From positions 1-7,052 of the forward strand of contig CAMIFA010000210.1 of NCBI GenBank assembly GCA_946221495.1: 7,052 nt of DNA, read 5' to 3'. Within the stretch, counting starts at the first letter, position 1. The number at the start of each line of letters is the position of its first letter. Origin of the DNA: an uncultured cyanobacterium (GTDB lineage: Bacteria; Cyanobacteriota; Cyanobacteriia; Cyanobacteriales; Chroococcidiopsidaceae). The notes under the pieces are model-generated. The model saw only the letters and a program-made list of their open reading frames with translations, was not told where the DNA came from and made no database searches. The position numbers and the translations under genes are program-made. Shown here piece after piece: positions 1-5,691 of the stretch.

Positions 1-53
1 ATACTTTGGGGGTTGCCCCACGGGAAAATAGCTCGGTGCCAGGTTAATATTTT

Positions 54-108
54 AAAAACAGTAAATGCCCCTTTTGCTATGTCCGCAAAAGGGGCATTTA
101 CTGTTTTT
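54..108. terminator. Bidirectional intrinsic terminator downstream of nadA
   Basis: A perfect inverted repeat has 24-nt arms at 54-77 and 85-108 and a 7-nt loop (78-84). The G+C-rich core is GCCCC/GGGGC, and each arm ends in five A or T residues. On either strand the transcript would form a long stem followed by a U run, so it can stop nadA transcription (leftward) and any rightward transcription from a gene left of the window. Positions 1-53 hold no gene I can support. They contain a small TGGGG/CCCCA hairpin at 7-20. Confidence 0.9.
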
Positions 109-140
109 GTGTTTATAAAAAGAAAAGAGAAGTCGGTTTT

Positions 141-1112
141 TTAAACACACATTTCTAGCATCCTTTGAATTGGTAGTAAAGCAGCTGAACGAATATGTTC
201 TGGTAGTTTGATCTCTGGAGTACGATCTTTCATTGCCCAATAGAGTTTTTCTAGAGTGTTTAACCTCATATAAGGACACTCATTGCAAGCGCAATTGTTT
301 ACTGGTGGTGCTGGAATGAAATGTTTAAGGGGAGCTTCCTTTTGCATTTGATGAATTATCCCCGGTTCTGTAGCTACTATAAAAGTATTTGTAGGACTTT
401 GTTGGCAGTACTTGAGTAAAGCAGTCGTAGAACCAATATAGCTGGCGTGACGTAATACAGCTGGTTCACATTCTGGATGAGCGATCACCTCTGCTTTTGG
501 ATATTCAATTTTCAACTGGACAATCTTTTTTTCGGAGAAAGTTTCATGCACAATACAGCTGCCTTGCCACAATACTAAGTCTCGTCCCGTTTGCTTCATT
601 ACATATCTACCTAAATTGCGATCTGGAGCAAAAATAATCGGTTGCTCCTCGGGAATCTGACGCACTATCTCGGCAGCATTAGAACTGGTGCAGATAATAT
701 CGCTCATCGCCTTAATCTCGGCAGTACAGTTGATATATGAAATTACCAGATGATTTGGGTGAGCTGCCTTAAAATGGGCAAACTCCTGTGGGGGACAGCT
801 ATCTGCTAGAGAACAACCTGCTGCTAAATCCGGTAAAAGCACTAGCTTGTCAGGATTAAGTATTTTAGCCGTCTCTGCCATGAAATGAACACCAGCAAAC
901 ACAATAACATCTGCATCGGTGTTAGCGGCTGCCTTTGAAAGTCCTAGTGAATCCCCAATGTAATCGGCAATATCCTGAATATCCGGTTCTTGATAGTAGT
1001 GAGCCAAAATGACAGCGTTTAGTTCTTGTTTAAGCTCTTGAATCGCTGCAAATAAGTCTATTGGGGCTTCAGCGTGAGTAAGGTATTTTGGGGCGAGTGC
1101 AGTCGTAAACAC
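141..1112 (-). CDS. nadA: Quinolinate synthase NadA
   Basis: This 323-residue cytoplasmic enzyme condenses iminoaspartate (made by NadB) with dihydroxyacetone phosphate to form quinolinate in de novo NAD synthesis, using an oxygen-sensitive [4Fe-4S] cluster. Visible hallmarks are AHYYQEPDIQDIAD (37-50), GDSLGLSK (53-60), FAGVHFMAETAKIL (72-85), AGCSLADSC (98-106), ISYINCTAEIKAMSDIICTSSNA (start 124), DRNLGRY (164-170), GSCIVHE (184-190), HPEC (212-215), ATEPGIIHQM (247-256) and NNCACNECPYM (272-282). The three cluster ligands are probably C100, C186 and one cysteine of the CACNEC motif, most likely C279. Length and sequence fit full-length cyanobacterial NadA. The start is GTG. It is chosen because the product then begins MFTTALA, as in other cyanobacterial NadA proteins, and no ATG lies upstream in frame. 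No Shine-Dalgarno is obvious. The gene is divergent from the metallophosphoesterase gene and is followed by the hairpin at 54-108. Confidence 0.97.
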   Translation of the reverse strand: MFTTALAPKYLTHAEAPIDLFAAIQELKQELNAVILAHYYQEPDIQDIADYIGDSLGLSKAAANTDADVIVFAGVHFMAETAKILNPDKLVLLPDLAAGCSLADSCPPQEFAHFKAAHPNHLVISYINCTAEIKAMSDIICTSSNAAEIVRQIPEEQPIIFAPDRNLGRYVMKQTGRDLVLWQGSCIVHETFSEKKIVQLKIEYPKAEVIAHPECEPAVLRHASYIGSTTALLKYCQQSPTNTFIVATEPGIIHQMQKEAPLKHFIPAPPVNNCACNECPYMRLNTLEKLYWAMKDRTPEIKLPEHIRSAALLPIQRMLEMCV

Positions 1113-1132
1113 AGTTATTAAGTTGCCTGAAG

Positions 1133-1162
1133 TTGAGAGTAGTTGTCTTAGATAATTATAGT
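1133..1162 (+). promoter_or_regulatory. Candidate promoter of the metallophosphoesterase gene
   Basis: TTGAGA (1133-1138) and TATAGT (1157-1162) are separated by 18 nt on the plus strand. The -10 box overlaps the -10 box of the opposing nadA promoter, so the two genes may compete for RNA polymerase. The leader to the ATG at 1282 would be about 110 nt. Confidence 0.35.
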
Positions 1163-1183
1163 AAATTTTACCAAAATTGCGAA
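1155..1183 (-). promoter_or_regulatory. nadA: Candidate sigma70-type promoter of nadA
   Basis: On the minus strand there is a perfect -10 box TATAAT (1160 down to 1155) with TTCGCA (1183 down to 1178, 4 of 6 consensus) 17 nt upstream. Transcription would start near 1148 and leave a leader of roughly 35 nt before the GTG at 1112. It is inferred from sequence only. Confidence 0.5.
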
Positions 1184-1261
1184 GTAGCTAATGAAGTCAC
1201 TTTGCTAGTTAATTGATTCCTCTGAGGATGCGAAATATGCTGTGCTTTCCGTATGCTGGAG

Positions 1262-1268
1262 AAGGAGG
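1262..1268 (+). promoter_or_regulatory. Shine-Dalgarno deciding the metallophosphoesterase start
   Basis: AAGGAGG at 1262-1268, with a second purine stretch (AAGGAAAG) just after it, precedes the ATG at 1282. This favours 1282 over the in-frame TTG at 1213, which would place this strong site inside the coding sequence. The 13-nt spacing from AAGGAGG is long; the downstream GGA gives about 7 nt. Confidence 0.6.
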
Positions 1269-1281
1269 AAAGGAAAGTAGC

Positions 1282-2208
1282 ATGACCAGTCAGAGAAATC
1301 ACGAGCAACTGATTAAAATAGCTGTCGTTGGGGATATTCATGATCAATGGGAAGCAGAAGATGGTATTGCCCTTCAGCATCTAGGTGTTGATTTAGTGCT
1401 GTTTGTGGGGGATTTTGGTAATGAGTCCGTAGAGATCGTGCGGGCGATCGCTGCCCTTAACATCCCGAAAGCAGCTGTTTTTGGCAATCATGATGCCTGG
1501 TACACGGCTACCGATTGGGGTCGTAAGAAGTGTCCTTATGACCGGAAAAAAGAAGACTGGGTGCAGCGACAGATGGATTTGCTGGGGGAAACTGATGTAG
1601 GCTACGGCAAACTAGACTTTCCAGCACTGAATTTAACCGTAGTAGGTAGTCGTCCGTTCAGTTGGGGTGGCTCAGTGTGGAAAAATGCCAGCTTTTATCG
1701 AGAACGGTTTGGGGTGACGAGTTTTGAGGAGTCCACAGAGCGAATAGTGGCGGCGGCGGATAGTGCAACTTCCAATACAGTAATCTTCCTTGGTCACAAT
1801 GGTCCAGTAGGATTAGGCGATCGCGCAGAAGATCCCTGCGGCAAAGATTGGCAACCACTAGGCGGTGACTTTGGTGATCCTGATTTGGCAGACGCGATCA
1901 TCCAGACTCGCGCTAAGGGTAAAACAATTCCCCTGGTTACATTTGGGCATATGCACCACAACCTGCGCCATACTAAACAGCAGTTGCGAACAGCAATTTC
2001 GGCTACAGAGGGAACCATTTACCTAAATGCAGCAAGTGTGCCGAGAATTGTCCAGCATGGGAGCGATCACTGCCGCAATTTCTCGCTTGTCTGCCTGCAA
2101 GGTGGTCTAGTCTCCCAAGTTTCTCTAGTATGGGTTGGCAAAGACTTCACAGTGGCATCTGAGCAAATTCTTTATCAGCAAACCAAGCAAGTTGTGCAGC
2201 CTGCATAA
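1282..2208 (+). CDS. Calcineurin-like metallophosphoesterase (cyanobacterial/plant-type family)
   Basis: The predicted 308-residue cytoplasmic hydrolase belongs to the two-metal (Mn/Fe) metallophosphoesterase superfamily. All five signature blocks appear in order: GDIH (17-20), GDFGNE (43-48), GNHD (68-71), GHNGP (171-175) and GHMHH (222-226). They supply D18, H20, D44, N69/H70, H172, H223 and H225. The rich inserts between blocks (WGRKKCPYDRKK, RPFSWGGSVW, EDPCGKDWQPLGGDFGDPDLADAI) resemble the conserved cyanobacterial/plant family I recall as TIGR04168. The physiological substrate is not known to me. An in-frame TTG at 1213 would add 23 residues, but the Shine-Dalgarno at 1262-1268 and the position of the first beta strand (IKIAVVGD) support ATG 1282. 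No signal peptide or membrane segment is visible. HIP1 sites lie at 1444 and 1817. The gene is monocistronic, between divergent nadA and the tRNA-Ser gene. Confidence 0.9.
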   Translation: MTSQRNHEQLIKIAVVGDIHDQWEAEDGIALQHLGVDLVLFVGDFGNESVEIVRAIAALNIPKAAVFGNHDAWYTATDWGRKKCPYDRKKEDWVQRQMDLLGETDVGYGKLDFPALNLTVVGSRPFSWGGSVWKNASFYRERFGVTSFEESTERIVAAADSATSNTVIFLGHNGPVGLGDRAEDPCGKDWQPLGGDFGDPDLADAIIQTRAKGKTIPLVTFGHMHHNLRHTKQQLRTAISATEGTIYLNAASVPRIVQHGSDHCRNFSLVCLQGGLVSQVSLVWVGKDFTVASEQILYQQTKQVVQPA

Positions 2209-2222
2209 TGATGAGATATAGT
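2192..2222 (+). promoter_or_regulatory. Weak candidate promoter for tRNA-Ser
   Basis: TTGTGC (2192-2197) and TATAGT (2217-2222) are 19 nt apart, overlapping the end of the metallophosphoesterase gene. Transcription would start near 2229, about 30 nt before the mature tRNA. The spacing is loose and the hairpin at 2228-2254 would then sit in the precursor leader. Confidence 0.2.
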
Positions 2223-2227
2223 ATTTA

Positions 2228-2254
2228 TCTGTCAGCTTTTTATTAGCTAACAGA
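2228..2254 (+). terminator. Imperfect hairpin after the metallophosphoesterase gene
   Basis: Arms 2228-2237 and 2245-2254 form a 10-bp stem with one C-A mismatch and a 7-nt T-rich loop, followed by TTTGTT. It lies 19 nt after the metallophosphoesterase stop and 6 nt before the tRNA. It could be a weak intrinsic terminator or a structure in the tRNA precursor leader. The T tract is poor, so the call is tentative. Confidence 0.4.
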
Positions 2255-2260
2255 TTTGTT

Positions 2261-2345
2261 GGAGAGGTGGCAGAGTGGTCGAATGCGTCCGACTTGAAAT
2301 CGGATTTCGTGAAAGCGAACGTGGGTTCAAATCCCACCCTCTCCG
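2261..2345 (+). tRNA. tRNA-Ser (anticodon UGA)
   Basis: This is a complete class II tRNA. The acceptor stem GGAGAGG/CCTCTCC (2261-2267 with 2338-2344) is followed by discriminator G at 2345. The anticodon stem TCCGA/TCGGA (2288-2292 with 2300-2304) encloses loop CTTGAAA, so the anticodon is TGA, reading UCA. The long variable arm (about 2305-2320, pairing TTCG/CGAA) is typical of tRNA-Ser. The T arm is GTGGG TTCAAAT CCCAC (2321-2337). CCA is not encoded. The gene marks the boundary between ordinary chromosome and the element-like genes to its right, and its 3' end is a possible integration site. Confidence 0.95.
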
Positions 2346-2369
2346 TTATTCCCCTAGTTATGTACTCCT

Positions 2370-2398
2370 AATGTACGCTCTTTAAATAGGCGTACATT
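2370..2398. repeat. 9-bp inverted repeat, possible operator
   Basis: AATGTACGC (2370-2378) and GCGTACATT (2390-2398) are perfect inverted copies around an 11-nt spacer containing TTTAAA. No T run follows, so it is not an intrinsic terminator. The repeat straddles the -35-like TTTAAA of the candidate promoter at 2381-2409, the usual place for a repressor site. Two further TGTAC motifs lie at 2361 and 2439. The regulator, if any, is unknown. Confidence 0.45.
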
Positions 2399-2409
2399 CT
2401 AGCTATATA
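2381..2409 (+). promoter_or_regulatory. Candidate promoter inside the inverted repeat
   Basis: TTTAAA (2381-2386) and TATATA (2404-2409) are 17 nt apart; each matches 4 of 6 consensus positions. The position within a perfect inverted repeat and about 130 nt upstream of a strong terminator is what makes it interesting. It would drive the candidate small RNA below. The AT-rich sequence makes chance matches likely. Confidence 0.3.
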
Positions 2410-2415
2410 TAGGAT

Positions 2416-2573
2416 TACCTGAGTTCTAAACTCTGTTGTGTACTTGAAATGTAGGCTTTACTTCTATACTGCTGCTGAAACTAATGTTTGGAGGTTACAA
2501 TCGCGCAATGCTTCCTCTCGCTTGGTGTAATACATCCTATAAACAACCCGTTCAGGCATACGGGTTGTTTTTT
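2416..2573 (+). ncRNA. Candidate small RNA between tRNA-Ser and the replication gene
   Basis: A transcript from the promoter at 2381-2409 would begin near 2416 and end at the intrinsic terminator 2541-2573, giving about 155 nt. Internal structure includes a small GAGTT/AACTC hairpin (2421-2433) and possible pairing of GTTACA (2494-2499) with TGTAAT (2526-2531). I match it to no known cyanobacterial RNA such as Yfr1, Yfr2 or 6S. A 37-codon reading frame (2484-2597) runs through the terminator and looks spurious. Alternatives are the 3' remnant of a lost gene or the terminator of the tRNA transcript. Confidence 0.3.
2541..2573 (+). terminator. Strong intrinsic terminator
   Basis: AAACAACCCG (2541-2550) pairs perfectly with CGGGTTGTTT (2561-2570), and T2551-A2560 may add an eleventh pair. 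The stem runs into six T residues (2568-2573). The shape is classic for plus-strand transcripts. No protein gene ends just before it, so it terminates either the tRNA transcript or a small RNA. Confidence 0.85.
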
Positions 2574-2598
2574 GTTTGGCTTAATGGTGCTTTATAAT
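2572..2598 (+). promoter_or_regulatory. Candidate promoter of the replication gene cluster
   Basis: A perfect TATAAT lies at 2593-2598, with TTGTTT (2572-2577) 15 nt upstream or TTTTTG (2569-2574) 18 nt upstream as -35 candidates, just after the terminator at 2541-2573. A start near 2605 would give a leader of about 300 nt before the ATG at 2912, containing the terminator at 2697-2745. Confidence 0.4.
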
Positions 2599-2612
2599 AC
2601 CAGACAGGAGTT

Positions 2613-2660
2613 ATGTATCAGCTAGCGATTAAAACTTCAGTATTTCTGCTATTTCGCTGA
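2613..2660 (+). CDS. Possible 15-residue leader peptide
   Basis: AGGAG (2606-2610) is followed by ATG at 2613 and a short frame reading MYQLAIKTSVFLLFR, ending with TGA at 2658-2660. It lies 36 nt before the terminator-like hairpin at 2697-2745, the arrangement of a leader peptide in transcription attenuation. Against this, the Shine-Dalgarno spacing is only 2 nt, there is no obvious run of one regulatory codon, and frames this short arise by chance. Its first five residues, MYQLA, recur at the in-frame TTG (2789) upstream of the replication gene. Confidence 0.2.
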   Translation: MYQLAIKTSVFLLFR

Positions 2661-2696
2661 ACTTAAAACCAAGGTTTATTAGGAGGTATAGAGACG

Positions 2697-2745
2697 AAAA
2701 AACCAGCTACCCAAAAGTTTGACGACAGCAGGGGGCTGGTTTTTT
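2697..2745 (+). terminator. Intrinsic terminator or attenuator in the leader of the replication gene
   Basis: AAAAAACCAGC (2697-2707) pairs perfectly over 11 bp with GCTGGTTTTTT (2735-2745), around a 27-nt loop whose CCC and GGGG can extend the stem. The right arm ends in a six-T run. It lies between the candidate promoter (TATAAT 2593-2598) and the replication gene, so it may act as an attenuator. A strong AGGAGG at 2681-2686 precedes it without a start codon at usable distance. AAAACCA occurs at 2665-2671 as well as in the left arm (2699-2705), so an alternative pairing with the right arm is possible. Confidence 0.7.
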
Positions 2746-2901
2746 CATTGGTAAAAGAGACAAATGACACCGTTTAGAAGCAACTATTTTGTATCAACTC
2801 GCTCGCTTACCGCTCTCTTTCAAGATACCAAAAGCTACAGGTAATTGGAAGTATAGAAAATATCCACCGCAGCTTTATAGAGCGGGTAAAGCGCGGGAAA
2901 T

Positions 2902-2907
2902 AAGAGG
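2902..2907 (+). promoter_or_regulatory. Shine-Dalgarno deciding the replication gene start
   Basis: AAGAGG at 2902-2907 lies 4 nt before ATG 2912. The spacing is short but better than anything upstream of the in-frame TTG at 2789, which has no Shine-Dalgarno. Confidence 0.45.
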
Positions 2908-2911
2908 AAAT

Positions 2912-5680
2912 ATGTCTGAAATCTTCAATATCCGCTCAATAACCGAATCTCACTTTAGCGAATGGCATCAAGACAGCGCTGTCAGTGAATTAATTACAGA
3001 ACTGAATGTGCGATCGCTCTCTGACCCGTGCCACATCGATGAATTATTAAATCGCAACGCAAATAACAGATGGAAGCACTGGGAACACGGCGGCGGTTGG
3101 GCGGTGATTGGTGTAGATCCTGAAACCGACGAGCCGACATTTGACGGCGCGCAGTTTAAGCCAGATACACCAGTACAGAAATTTGAGAACGGGCAACCAA
3201 AGTTTAGACGCGACGGCTCGCCGGATTATCAAAAATACTTCAGTGCCAGCGCTACAGAAGCAACACCGCTATTTCTAAACACTGGCATCCCTGGATATTG
3301 GTCAGAGGTACTAACTAATAACTCACAACTACTAATCACTGAGGGAGCTAAGAAAGCAGGCGCGGCGCTGAGTGCTGGTGAGGCGACAATATCCATCCCT
3401 GGAGTCACTACAGGGCAACGTAAGGGAAAACTGAAAAAAGATTTAGCGCGATACTGCACTGTTGGCAGGACGATCATCTTAGCTTTTGACTCTGACTTAT
3501 TCCACAATCCCAATATCTGTAAAGCGCTAGATCGCTTGGGGAAATTAATTTTAGAGCGTGGCTCCCTGGTGCGAGTGCTACTGCTGCCACGCGAGACTAA
3601 AGGAATTGATGATTTCATCGTTACTCATGGGGCTGAAGCTTTTAAGACGCTGGTAGACGAGGCGCTGATTTTTGAGGAATGGCGTAAGGAATTTCTGTTT
3701 GATAAGCGTAAGGGTCAAATTCTGTCTAAACCTGATCCGAATAGTACAGACGAACCACTCCTAGTGCCGATGGCTGAGGAGAATTACATTCTTAAGGCTC
3801 AAAGCTGTTTGTACAGCAATACTCAGTGGATTAGTAGCAAGGGAATTTTGTATCAGTGGGTAGGAACTCACTATCAGGAAGTAGATAAGGAAGAGGAAAA
3901 GCGCCGTATATCCGCCTGGTGTGCTTCTACTCCAGTAATGACGATTGACGGCTGGCTTTATAAATATGCAACTGATACCCACGTTCAAAATATCTATTCT
4001 TGGGTGCTGACCAGTGTCGCTGTTGCAAGTTCTCGATTAAATCCACCAGGGATTAATTGTTTAAATGGCACGATTACTTTGTCTTGGGAAAAGAATCAGC
4101 CAAGCTGGAAGCTGGAGCCGCATAATCCCGATATCTTCTATACATACGTCAGTCAAATTGAGTTTGACAAGAGCGCTGATCCGACTTCGTGCGATCGCTT
4201 ACTTGAGTGTTTAGAGCCAGACCAACGAGAAATCTTTTTGAAGACGCTAGCAGCTACTCTGGACTTAACAACAATTCGGAAGTTTTGCGGCAGGGATGTT
4301 AAAGCTATTCTCTGTTTAGGTAAGGGGAACAACGGCAAAGATGCTTTGAGAGAAGCGACAAAAGAAGTTTACGGTAGTCAGGGCGTTGTCAGCACAACTG
4401 TTAGTGACTTCCAGCTGTATGACCAAGGTAAAAAATTCTATTTAGCTAAACTAGAACACGCTCGGATCAGTTGGTCTAGTGAGAATTCAAGCGTTAATCA
4501 GCTAGATAACATTCAAGCTCTCAAGCAAGCAATAACAGGCGACCCACTAGATATAGAAAGAAAAACCGTTCAAGACTATTCAGTATCCCCAAATGCAGTG
4601 TTTTTCTTCAATATCAACGACGCTCCCAACCTACAAGCATCAATGGAAGCGATTAAGTCTCGCTGGGCAGTGCTGTCGTTCAACAAAACTTTTAAATCTA
4701 ATGCTGATCCGAGTAAAGGTGAGTTGGAGGCTGATTCACGCTTCCGCTATGACCCCGAGTTTTTAAGGAAGGAAGTTGCACCAGCATTACTTAATAAGAT
4801 GCTGGCGGCGCTTTCAGACGTTGCCCGTAAAGGAATTGATTACAGCTGCACTGAGGCGGCGTTGCAGGAGATTCAGCGAGAGATGAATCATTTACGGGCG
4901 TTCTGTCAGGATGTGAGGCTGGATTATTTGTCTGGTGGTCAAGTTTATATGGGGGAACTTCATAAGGTTTTGTACCAGTGGTATATCGACAATGGTTACT
5001 TAACAATCATCACCAATTCTAAAGGGGAACAGAAAAAAGATTGGACTGAACCAGCACGGCGGGGAGACAAACTTATAAAAGTCTCAAAAGATGTTTATCA
5101 GCGATTTCAAGAGTTATTCCCCACTGCTAAAACAGGAACTGACTATTCTCGTGAACGTGCTGGGCAAATCTATCTAGAGGGAATTGGTTTTACAGCTGAG
5201 TCACTTACAACAACAAATAGCCCAAATGCTTACTACAACATTGGTTCAACTGCTGAAGCATTAAATAGCGGTGCTGGGGATGTAATTTTCGGCAATACCA
5301 CAAAAAATTTTCCTACTGCAAATCATCAATTCAAAGTAGGCGATCGCGTTAAAGCGAAACATCCCACCACTTATGGCATCCCAGAAGACCAAGAGCTAAC
5401 CATCAACTCAATTTCTGGAGACATAGCAGCCGTCAATTATGAGGGATGCCGTCAAGTATTCGGGATAAATATCCCAGTGTCACAGTTATCGCTTGTGCCA
5501 GCTTTCAAAATTAATGATCGGGTAGCACACAGTAACCCAGGTCAGAAGTCTTACAACTGGCACGGGCGGATCATTGCCTTTCACCAGATAGGATCATCGC
5601 TTATGGCAGAAGTTAAATGGCGAGAGAGTCGCCGTAAAGAGCCGTTTGTTTATAAGCTATCTGACCTACGGTTGATTTAG
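2912..5680 (+). CDS. DUF3854 primase/helicase-type replication protein (CyRepA-like)
   Basis: The predicted 922-residue cytoplasmic replication protein resembles the plasmid replication proteins called CyRepA in cyanobacteria; that link is from memory. Domains (numbered from ATG 2912): a DUF3854 region (about 35-255) with GGGWAVIG (60-67) and QFKPDTP (81-87), then a Toprim-like core with ITEGAKKA (142-149) and FDSD (192-195), suggesting primase activity; then a P4/D5-type SF3 helicase with Walker A GKGNNGKD (470-477), Walker B-like ISWSSEN (519-525, E524), KQAITGDPLDIERK (538-551), sensor FFFNINDAPN (564-573) and arginine finger R584 in SRWAVLSF. FRYDPEFLRKEVAPALLNKML (611-631) follows. The C terminus carries two SH3-like repeats starting FKVGDRV (807) and FKINDRV (865). 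ATG 2912 is preferred; an in-frame TTG at 2789 would add 41 residues. No relaxase or integrase domain is present. HIP1 sites at 3010, 4191 and 5340 suggest long cyanobacterial residence. Confidence 0.85.
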   Translation: MSEIFNIRSITESHFSEWHQDSAVSELITELNVRSLSDPCHIDELLNRNANNRWKHWEHGGGWAVIGVDPETDEPTFDGAQFKPDTPVQKFENGQPKFRRDGSPDYQKYFSASATEATPLFLNTGIPGYWSEVLTNNSQLLITEGAKKAGAALSAGEATISIPGVTTGQRKGKLKKDLARYCTVGRTIILAFDSDLFHNPNICKALDRLGKLILERGSLVRVLLLPRETKGIDDFIVTHGAEAFKTLVDEALIFEEWRKEFLFDKRKGQILSKPDPNSTDEPLLVPMAEENYILKAQSCLYSNTQWISSKGILYQWVGTHYQEVDKEEEKRRISAWCASTPVMTIDGWLYKYATDTHVQNIYSWVLTSVAVASSRLNPPGINCLNGTITLSWEKNQPSWKLEPHNPDIFYTYVSQIEFDKSADPTSCDRLLECLEPDQREIFLKTLAATLDLTTIRKFCGRDVKAILCLGKGNNGKDALREATKEVYGSQGVVSTTVSDFQLYDQGKKFYLAKLEHARISWSSENSSVNQLDNIQALKQAITGDPLDIERKTVQDYSVSPNAVFFFNINDAPNLQASMEAIKSRWAVLSFNKTFKSNADPSKGELEADSRFRYDPEFLRKEVAPALLNKMLAALSDVARKGIDYSCTEAALQEIQREMNHLRAFCQDVRLDYLSGGQVYMGELHKVLYQWYIDNGYLTIITNSKGEQKKDWTEPARRGDKLIKVSKDVYQRFQELFPTAKTGTDYSRERAGQIYLEGIGFTAESLTTTNSPNAYYNIGSTAEALNSGAGDVIFGNTTKNFPTANHQFKVGDRVKAKHPTTYGIPEDQELTINSISGDIAAVNYEGCRQVFGINIPVSQLSLVPAFKINDRVAHSNPGQKSYNWHGRIIAFHQIGSSLMAEVKWRESRRKEPFVYKLSDLRLI

Positions 5681-5684
5681 GAGG
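5679..5684 (+). promoter_or_regulatory. Shine-Dalgarno overlapping the replication gene stop codon
   Basis: AGGAGG shares its first two bases with the TAG stop (5678-5680) of the replication gene and sits 7 nt before ATG 5692. Ribosomes finishing the first gene could reload directly, so the two proteins are probably made together. Confidence 0.8.
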
Positions 5685-5691
5685 AGACAAG

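Noticed and set aside
52..279. A 75-residue minus-strand frame at the left edge
   Set aside because: It overlaps nadA on the same strand in another frame and reads through the terminator hairpin; no family features.
1213..1281. TTG start giving the metallophosphoesterase 23 extra residues
   Set aside because: The strong AAGGAGG at 1262-1268 would be internal, and the extra residues precede the first core strand without family support.
2125..2337. A 70-residue minus-strand frame starting MGFEPTF
   Set aside because: It is the antisense of the tRNA-Ser gene running into the metallophosphoesterase gene, a well-known type of spurious annotation.
2361..2375. Possible NtcA site (GTA-N8-TAC) after the tRNA
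   Set aside because: The GTA and TAC halves here are separated by 9, not 8, bases, and no promoter is suitably placed.
2484..2597. A 37-codon frame between tRNA-Ser and the replication gene
   Set aside because: It has no well-placed Shine-Dalgarno and passes through both arms of the terminator at 2541-2573, so translation is unlikely.
3229..3618. A 129-residue minus-strand frame
   Set aside because: It lies wholly opposite the conserved Toprim-like domain of the replication gene and shows no domain or Shine-Dalgarno.
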